A DNA stretch of 38,288 bases, taken from Fimbriimonadales bacterium (GTDB taxonomy: Bacteria > Armatimonadota > Fimbriimonadia > Fimbriimonadales > GBS-DC). Position numbers and translations under genes: made by a program. The stretch's first letter is position 1. The number at the start of each line of letters is the position of its first letter. The stretch lies in NCBI GenBank assembly GCA_025061985.1, contig JANXAW010000017.1:1-38288 (forward strand), written 5' to 3'. Positions 33,216 through 38,288 of this stretch are shown in pieces. The notes under the pieces were generated by a model, which saw only the letters and a list, made by a program, of their open reading frames with translations, was not told the origin of the DNA and searched no databases.

Positions 33216-34724
33216 ATGCGGCGAGTCTGGTGGTGGCTGGCGTTAGGCACGGTGTGGGCGGTTGCAGAGGCGCAGATACCTGCAGCGACTTGGCGATTCT
33301 TCGGCAACCCCGCCCCCAACAACCCTGCGCTGCCTGGGGTCGGTAAGCAGACCATCTACTATCCCTGCCTGAACCGCCTCTACGCGGTCAACATGGAGGA
33401 TGGCACGCTCAAATGGCAGTACCCTGCCGATGCGCCGCTCAATACCACGATTTTGGGGCAACCCGTAGAGGGCGAGGGTTTGGTGTACATCGGCACCAGC
33501 AATGGCAATGTTTTAGCGTTAGATGCGCAAACGGGTAGCTTGCGTTGGGTGTTCACTGCTGACAGCGCGCCTACAGCGCGTCCGCTACTGCGCGATGGCG
33601 TATTGTACATCGGCACAGGGCGCGGCGAGGTGTACGCGTTGAATGCCCGCAGTGGAGAACCTGTCTGGCGTGAACCCTACCGCGCTGATGACTACATCGC
33701 AGGTCAGCTGGTGACCGATGGCGAAACGCTCTTTTTCGGCACGAACGGCGGCCTGGTTCACGCGATTAGCTTAGCGGGAGGGCGCCGTCGCTGGGTGTTG
33801 CGGTTGCCTGCGCCTAACTACGACTCGCAGCCTGTGTTGGCGGGAAATACTTTGTTCCTCACTTCCAGCGACTCGGTGATTGCGCTCAACCCTGCCAGTG
33901 GGGCTGCACGCTGGACGCGCCGGTTCAATACGGACTTCCGACTGGCGCCCGCTGCGGACGAGAACTACGTGGTGGTGCTGACGCGCGAAAATCGGATGTT
34001 TGTGTTTGACCACTCAGGCAGGATTGTGGCGGGCGACAAGGAGCCGATAGAGGTTCGCTATGAACCGCTCGTGGCACCTGAGATTCATGCGGGCAAGTTG
34101 TGGGTAGCGACGCGGCGCGGCACCATCCTATGCTACAGCTTGCCTGAGGGCAAGCTGGTTTGGATGTACACGCTGCGCCCGCCTGAGGGCACGGTAGACG
34201 CCAACAATCGGCGGGTGGCGTACTTGGCGCTTACGGGCAAGCCCGTGTTTATCCCCAACGGCTTTGTGGTGGCCACGGGCGAGGGCAACTTGACGGCATT
34301 CCAGTACGGCTGGGTGGACCGCACGATGCCGCAGGTGGTGCGCACGACGCCTGCTATTGGCGAGTTGCTTTCGGGGCAGTTGCCGTTGGACTTCTTTGCA
34401 CGCATCCGCGATGACGGCACGGGTATCAATCCCGACAGCGTGCAGTGGCTACTCAACGATGAGCCGCTGCCCGCGGAGTATGAGCCGTCGTTGGGTGAAC
34501 TGACAGTGCGCCTACGCGCGGGCACGGCAGCTAAACCCCTGCCCGACGGGCGCCACACGATGACCATCATCGCCTCCGACTGGGCAGGCAACACCCTGCG
34601 CTACACTTGGGCAATCTACATCGACAACAGCCTGCGACGCGCACCTGCCCGCTCGCAACAACAGCAACCGCCCAGGCAGCCCGGTGGGCGCGGAGGAGGA
34701 GGCGGGCGTGGTCCCGACTTCTGA
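33216..34724 (+). CDS. Secreted PQQ-like beta-propeller repeat protein
   Basis: A 502-residue exported protein. The signal peptide is MRRVWWWLALGTVWAVAEA. At least five PQQ-type blades follow, with repeated motifs such as LYAVNMEDGTLKWQYP, VLALDAQTGSLRWVF, VYALNARSGEPVWRE and VIALNPASGAARWTRRF. It resembles BamB-like or enzyme-free propellers; no PQQ cofactor residues can be asserted. A C-terminal Ig-like region (about 375-475, with LPLDFFARIRDDGTG) is followed by a Gln/Pro/Gly-rich tail ending GGRGGGGGRGPDF. The ATG at 33216 is set by GGGAGGT just upstream. The Gly-rich tail DNA supplies the ribosome binding site of the next gene, which it overlaps by 17 nt. Confidence 0.88.
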   Translation: MRRVWWWLALGTVWAVAEAQIPAATWRFFGNPAPNNPALPGVGKQTIYYPCLNRLYAVNMEDGTLKWQYPADAPLNTTILGQPVEGEGLVYIGTSNGNVLALDAQTGSLRWVFTADSAPTARPLLRDGVLYIGTGRGEVYALNARSGEPVWREPYRADDYIAGQLVTDGETLFFGTNGGLVHAISLAGGRRRWVLRLPAPNYDSQPVLAGNTLFLTSSDSVIALNPASGAARWTRRFNTDFRLAPAADENYVVVLTRENRMFVFDHSGRIVAGDKEPIEVRYEPLVAPEIHAGKLWVATRRGTILCYSLPEGKLVWMYTLRPPEGTVDANNRRVAYLALTGKPVFIPNGFVVATGEGNLTAFQYGWVDRTMPQVVRTTPAIGELLSGQLPLDFFARIRDDGTGINPDSVQWLLNDEPLPAEYEPSLGELTVRLRAGTAAKPLPDGRHTMTIIASDWAGNTLRYTWAIYIDNSLRRAPARSQQQQPPRQPGGRGGGGGRGPDF

Positions 34725-35484
34725 AATCGCAACGGGCACTTTGGCGCCCGTCGCCATCCGCGCTGAGAACCTGACTAAAGAGTTCAAACTGGCGCATCAC
34801 GCCTACGCCTCGCTCAAGGGGATGCTCCTGTCGTTCCTGCCCCGCCGCATTGAGCGACTGGTCGCCTTGCGCAACGTAAGCTTTACCATCCGCAAAGGCG
34901 AAACAGTGGGCATCATCGGGCAAAACGGGTCGGGTAAAAGCACCTTGCTGGGCATCATCGCGCGCGTCTATAAGCCCACTTCTGGCACGATTGAGGTCAA
35001 CGGGCGGGTGGCACCGCTGCTGGAACTGGGCGCAGGCTTCCATCCCGACCTCACAGGGCTGGAAAACATCTACTTCAACGGCGTTATCTTGGGGCTGACC
35101 CGCAAACAGGTAGCAGAGCGGCTGGACGCGATCGTGCAGTTCGCCGAGTTAGAGGGCTATCTCGATGCACCAATTCGCACCTATTCCTCGGGGATGCTGA
35201 TGCGCTTGGGCTTTGCCATCGCGGTGCACGTGGACGCAGACATTCTGCTGGTAGATGAAGTATTAGCCGTAGGCGACGCACGCTTCCAGCAAAAATGCTA
35301 CGACAAAATCCTCCAGTTCCAGCGCGAAGGACGCACGATTTTATTCGTCTCGCACGATATGGAGGCGGTAAGGCGCGTGGCACAGCGCGTTCTGTGGCTG
35401 GACAAAGGCATCCTTCGCGCTGACGGCGATGCCCATACGGTCATCAGCGCCTACTTGGAATCCGTGGGCTCTTCGAGTATTTAG
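34708..35484 (+). CDS. ABC transporter ATP-binding protein, polysaccharide-export (Wzt/TagH) type
   Basis: A 258-residue ATPase of the ABC family that energises export of O-antigen or teichoic-acid-like polymers. NLTKEFKL and ALRNVSFTIRKGETVGIIGQNGSGKST carry the typical N terminus and Walker A (about 71-79). VAPLLELGAGFHPDLTGLENIYFNG is diagnostic of the Wzt/TagH subfamily. The signature is YSSGMLMRLGFAIA and Walker B ILLVDEVLAVGD. No C-terminal carbohydrate-binding domain is present. The start is GTG 34708, 5 nt after a run of GGAGGAGGAGG; GTG 34684 is also in frame. The partner permease (Wzm/TagG) is not in the window. Confidence 0.9.
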   Translation: MVPTSEIATGTLAPVAIRAENLTKEFKLAHHAYASLKGMLLSFLPRRIERLVALRNVSFTIRKGETVGIIGQNGSGKSTLLGIIARVYKPTSGTIEVNGRVAPLLELGAGFHPDLTGLENIYFNGVILGLTRKQVAERLDAIVQFAELEGYLDAPIRTYSSGMLMRLGFAIAVHVDADILLVDEVLAVGDARFQQKCYDKILQFQREGRTILFVSHDMEAVRRVAQRVLWLDKGILRADGDAHTVISAYLESVGSSSI

Positions 35485-35501
35485 CCACGCTACACACTTT
35501 A

Positions 35502-35509
35502 GGTATGCT
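35502..35509 (+). promoter_or_regulatory. -10 box GGTATGCT of the marR-psuG operon
   Basis: GGTATGCT ends 9 nt before the GTG at 35519. It is a one-base variant of the common box. Confidence 0.5.
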
Positions 35510-35518
35510 TAAAAACAG

Positions 35519-36097
35519 GTGAGACGGGTGAAGGAGACGGTCAAATTGCCGATTGCACTGACGGACGAGCTGCTTAGCCACGCGGAGCTGGTCGCGCGTG
35601 TGTTCCTGCAGGCGATGTACACCTCCATCGGCGAAAAACTGCTGGAGGAGTTGGCAGAGTCTGACCTCACTTACTCGCAGATGCAGGCATTGCGCTACCT
35701 AAACACGCATAAGCGCGTCACTGTAGGGGATTTGGCAGAAGGGCTGAACATCTCGTACCCGTCTGCGACGAACATGGTGCATCGCTTGGAGCGTAAGGCG
35801 CTGATTCGGCGCGTGGCAAACCCGCGCGATCGGCGTCAAGTAGGGCTGACGCTAACCGAGGCAGGGCGCGAGCTGATTCAGCGCGTTGACCACGAGCGGC
35901 GCCAACGCTTCGCAGCGATTTTAGCCCGCATGAGCCAAGCGGAGCGCCAAGCCTTCATCAACGGGCTGAGCGCGTTCATCCGTGCAGGCGTGGAAACGGG
36001 GATGCTCAAGGCGTACGATGTGTGCCTCCAGTGCGGCACCGACGCCGACCCCAACTGCCCCTTAGTGGAGATGCACGCGGTTGAGGCGTGTCGGTAG
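35519..36097 (+). CDS. MarR family transcriptional regulator with C-terminal Cys cluster
   Basis: A 192-residue winged-helix regulator. The helix-turn-helix spans about 50-95 (LTYSQMQALRYLN, then VTVGDLAEGLNISYPSATNMVHRLERKALI). The wing is RRVANPRDRRQVGLTLTEAG. Residues 115-165 form the dimerisation helices. The C-terminal tail has C169, C172, C180 and C191 in CLQCGTDADPNC and EAC, an arrangement that could bind zinc or sense redox state (inference). The GTG at 35519 is chosen because it sits 9 nt after the -10 box. psuG starts 9 nt after the stop, so the two are probably co-transcribed. Confidence 0.88.
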   Translation: MRRVKETVKLPIALTDELLSHAELVARVFLQAMYTSIGEKLLEELAESDLTYSQMQALRYLNTHKRVTVGDLAEGLNISYPSATNMVHRLERKALIRRVANPRDRRQVGLTLTEAGRELIQRVDHERRQRFAAILARMSQAERQAFINGLSAFIRAGVETGMLKAYDVCLQCGTDADPNCPLVEMHAVEACR

Positions 36098-36106
36098 GAG
36101 GCGGCT

Positions 36107-36970
36107 GTGCGCATACGCACGCTTGAACCAGCGCGCGTGGCGTTAGAGTCAGCGGTCATCACGCACGGCTTGCCCCGCCCGCAAAACCTTGAAGCCGCTC
36201 GGCAAATGCAAACAGCCATACGCGCTGCAGACGCAGTGCCCGCTATCGTTGCCGTGCTAAGCGGCACACCCTGCATCGGTATCTCCGATGACGAACTGGT
36301 GGAGTTAGCCAACCACCCCGCCCCTTCCAAAATCGCGTTGCATAACCTCAGTCTGGCGTGCGCTATGCGTTGGACAGGGGGCACAACAGTTTCCGCCACC
36401 GCCTACTTAGCCCACCGCGCAGGCATTCAAGTGATGGCTACAGGGGGCATCGGGGGCGTGCATCGGGACGGGCGCGACATTAGCAGCGACTTGCCCACGC
36501 TGGCACGCACACCAATCCTTGTGGTGTGCTCAGGGGCGAAAGTGATTTTAGACCTGCCTGCCACCCGTGAGTGGCTGGAGACCCACGGCATTCCTATTGT
36601 CGGCTACCAAACCGACGAACTGCCTGGCTTTTATGTAGCGCGCACGGGGCTGCGCGTAGACGCTACGGTGGAGGATGTGGACGCGCTAATTGCGCTGTGG
36701 GAAGCTCACCAAGCTATGGGTACGGCGATGCTGGTCGTGCAGCCACCCCCTGCAGCGCATGCTTTTAGTGAGCCAGAGATGCGCGCGCTCCTTGAGCAAG
36801 CCCTGCACGAAGCAGAGCAGGCAGGCATCCGAGGAAGCGCGACCACGCCATGGCTTCTTGCGCGCCTTGCGCAGCTAAGTGGCGGGCGCACCGTGCAAAC
36901 CAATCTTGCTCTACTGTGTGCCAACGCCTCACTCGCGGGGCAGCTCGCCGCTCGCCTCTCCACACGTTAG
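36107..36970 (+). CDS. psuG: Pseudouridine-5'-phosphate glycosidase
   Basis: A 287-residue enzyme that reversibly cleaves pseudouridine 5'-phosphate to uracil and ribose 5-phosphate. The family hallmarks are VALESAVITHGLPRPQNLEAARQ at the N terminus, PAIVAVLSGTPCIGI, TTVSATAYLAHRAGIQVMATGGIGGVHR (substrate loop) and the ISSDLPTLARTPILVVCSGAK region. The start is GTG 36107, preceded by GGAGGCGG. The usual partner kinase psuK is absent; the regulator upstream is the only operon neighbour. It is slightly shorter than the ~310-residue E. coli enzyme. Confidence 0.93.
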   Translation: MRIRTLEPARVALESAVITHGLPRPQNLEAARQMQTAIRAADAVPAIVAVLSGTPCIGISDDELVELANHPAPSKIALHNLSLACAMRWTGGTTVSATAYLAHRAGIQVMATGGIGGVHRDGRDISSDLPTLARTPILVVCSGAKVILDLPATREWLETHGIPIVGYQTDELPGFYVARTGLRVDATVEDVDALIALWEAHQAMGTAMLVVQPPPAAHAFSEPEMRALLEQALHEAEQAGIRGSATTPWLLARLAQLSGGRTVQTNLALLCANASLAGQLAARLSTR

Positions 36971-36977
36971 GTATACT
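36970..36977 (+). promoter_or_regulatory. -10 box GGTATACT of the Gfo/Idh gene
   Basis: GGTATACT begins on the last base of the psuG stop codon and lies 72 nt upstream of the TTG at 37050. The leader of about 65 nt carries AAGGAGGA at 37033-37040. Confidence 0.6.
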
Positions 36978-37049
36978 TTTGCCACTTAGGCGTCTTTGAG
37001 GAAGCAGCCTGACCCATAGAAACCCTTAAGTCAAGGAGGAGTGGTAAAG

Positions 37050-38123
37050 TTGAGCAAGATAGGTGTTGGGTTTATAGGGGCTGGTGGCATTGCACAAGGG
37101 CAGCATATGCCTGCTTATGCGCGCTTATCAGACCGCGTGGAGCTGGTGGCCGTAGCCGATGTAAATGAGCGCGCAGCCCGTACCGCTGCCGAGCGGTTCC
37201 GCATCCCGCATGTCTATACAGACTACCGCGACTTGCTGCGCCATGAAGAAATCGACTTGGTCGTGGTGGCGGCTCCGAACTTTGTGCATCGTGATGCGAC
37301 TATTGCTGCGCTGGAGGCGGGCAAGCACGTGCACTGCGAGAAGCCGTTAGCGCGTAATGCCCGCGAAGCGCGCGAGATGGTGCGTGCAGCCCGTCAAGCA
37401 GGCAAGCTGCTACATGTGTCGCTGCAGTGGCGTTTCTCGGGTGCGGCGCAGTTCCTCTACAAGTACATTGTGGAGGAGGGCAGCGTGGGCGAGATTTATT
37501 ACGCGCGGGCACATGCACTCCGCCGACGCGGTATCCCTGGCTGGGGCGACTTCATTGACAAGGAAAAGCAGGGAGGCGGACCGTTGCTCGACATCGGGGT
37601 GCATATTTTGGACGCGACGCTTTGGCTGATGGGATACCCCAAACCTGTATCGGCGTTTGGGGCAACCTACACCAAGTTTGGCAACCGCCCCGATGTGGTC
37701 GGGCTAATGGGGCAATGGGATTACACGCGCTTTACTGTGGAGGACTTCGCCGTGGGGCTGATTCGCCTCGAAAACGGCGCTACCATCACGATTGAGGCGA
37801 GCTTTTGTGCCAATATCCAAGGCGACGAGTTCAATGTGCTGCTTTTGGGCGACAAGGCGGGCGTGTTCGCAGACCCGCTTAGCGACAAACCCGTGCGCAT
37901 CTTTTCGGAGTACAACCGCACCCTCTACGACATCCAGCCCACAAACATTCCGAATGTCAACTCCTATCAGGCAAATGTGGAGGCGGTAGTAGATGCGGTG
38001 CTGAACAATAAGCCTGCCCCGATCCCAGGCGAACATGGCTTCTACCTCAACGCGATTATCGACGCAATCTACGAATCGGCGGAGATGGGGCGCGAGGTGC
38101 TTGTAGATACCTCGTTGGACTGA
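37050..38123 (+). CDS. Gfo/Idh/MocA family oxidoreductase
   Basis: A 357-residue NAD(P)-dependent oxidoreductase. The N-terminal Rossmann fold has GVGFIGAGGIAQGQHMPAY and ends in VVVAAPNFVHRDATIAAL and CEKPLARNAREA, where the EKP lysine is the conserved catalytic residue. The C-terminal domain (DIGVHILDATLWLMGYP) carries the DxGxHxxD pattern. Members act on sugars, inositols or similar polyols; the substrate is not predictable. The start is TTG 37050, 9 nt after AAGGAGGA; the in-frame GTG at 37041 touches the Shine-Dalgarno sequence. The following MFS gene begins 9 nt downstream, suggesting uptake and oxidation of one substrate (inference). Confidence 0.9.
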   Translation: MSKIGVGFIGAGGIAQGQHMPAYARLSDRVELVAVADVNERAARTAAERFRIPHVYTDYRDLLRHEEIDLVVVAAPNFVHRDATIAALEAGKHVHCEKPLARNAREAREMVRAARQAGKLLHVSLQWRFSGAAQFLYKYIVEEGSVGEIYYARAHALRRRGIPGWGDFIDKEKQGGGPLLDIGVHILDATLWLMGYPKPVSAFGATYTKFGNRPDVVGLMGQWDYTRFTVEDFAVGLIRLENGATITIEASFCANIQGDEFNVLLLGDKAGVFADPLSDKPVRIFSEYNRTLYDIQPTNIPNVNSYQANVEAVVDAVLNNKPAPIPGEHGFYLNAIIDAIYESAEMGREVLVDTSLD

Positions 38124-38132
38124 GGCACCCAT

Positions 38133-38288
38133 GTGAGGGCGTTGTCAGCGTTTTGGGCGTTGGTGGTGATGGCGGGCTTCGCCGAGTTGGGCTACGTTAC
38201 GCTCAACATCTCGGCGATGCCCGTTTATTTACGCGAGGTGGTGGGGCTGGGCGAAGCAACGATTGCTGCGGTCGGCTCTATGTTTTTG
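38133..38288 (+). CDS. MFS transporter, N-terminal part (runs off window)
   Basis: The first 52 residues of a membrane transporter, starting at GTG 38133 and open to the window end. The first helix (LSAFWALVVMAGFAELGYVTL) and the start of the second (ATIAAVGSMFL), joined by AMPVYLREVVGLGEA, look like the first two helices of a major facilitator. It follows the Gfo/Idh gene by 9 nt and is probably in the same operon. The substrate is unknown, and family assignment rests on this short part only. Confidence 0.65.
   Translation, partial: MRALSAFWALVVMAGFAELGYVTLNISAMPVYLREVVGLGEATIAAVGSMFL

Noticed and set aside
1-38288. CRISPR array, transposase, prophage or defence island
   Set aside because: No regularly spaced direct repeats and no integrase, transposase, Cas or toxin-antitoxin proteins were found; Uma2 alone is not evidence of a defence system.

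Overview
The window is a gene-dense, GC-rich stretch of bacterial chromosome. It holds about 36 complete or near-complete protein genes, two genes cut by the window ends, one tRNA and one broken HEAT-repeat locus. A Tat-exported superoxide dismutase, fused SecDF, a PilB/GspE-type ATPase, a PQQ-propeller protein, DUF1080 and Uma2 proteins and a GH57 branching enzyme fit a free-living diderm bacterium, possibly Armatimonadota or a relative and possibly thermophilic. That placement is an inference from gene content, not from a marker gene. There is no CRISPR array, prophage, transposase or rRNA.

Layout. 1-2716 (minus): SOD, lysA and a coiled-coil membrane protein, each with its own promoter. 2776-6968 (plus): an overlapping operon of two TPR proteins, a PilZ c-di-GMP receptor and a GT2 glycosyltransferase. 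7006-9124 (plus): pyrH-frr-uppS. 9127-10874 (minus): gcvH-gcvPA. 11157-12845: GH57 branching enzyme, then tRNA-Thr(CGT). 13055-16992: secDF and an MFS exporter. 17040-18683: two SRPBCC proteins and larB. 18670-19704 (minus): zinc dehydrogenase. 19814-22235: pcm, an enoyl-CoA hydratase and pfkA, overlapping head to tail, followed by Uma2 and DUF1080 genes. 23658-23874: extragenic palindromic repeats. 23875-25338 (minus): zwf. 25346-27255 (minus): HEAT pseudogene. 27591-30672 (minus): a DUF2092/LolA-like protein, a PilB/GspE ATPase and tgt. 30709-38288 (plus): a GT-C-like membrane protein, trpB, a PQQ propeller, an ABC ATPase, a MarR regulator, psuG, a Gfo/Idh oxidoreductase and the start of an MFS gene.

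How the genes work together. Most are housekeeping: lysine/DAP synthesis, pyrimidine phosphorylation, ribosome recycling, undecaprenyl-PP synthesis, glycine cleavage, glycogen branching, protein export, glycolysis, pentose phosphate pathway, tRNA queuosine and tryptophan. The accessory interest is in the TPR-TPR-PilZ-GT2 operon (possibly c-di-GMP-controlled surface glycan), the SRPBCC-SRPBCC-LarB operon, and the broken HEAT locus.

The most striking non-coding signal is an 8-base box, GGTAYAMT or a one-base variant, ahead of 17 protein genes and the tRNA gene. In ten cases it ends only 6-11 nt before the start codon, which suggests leaderless transcription. It also settles several start codons. 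I found no clear new defence or biosynthetic system; the best leads are listed as findings.
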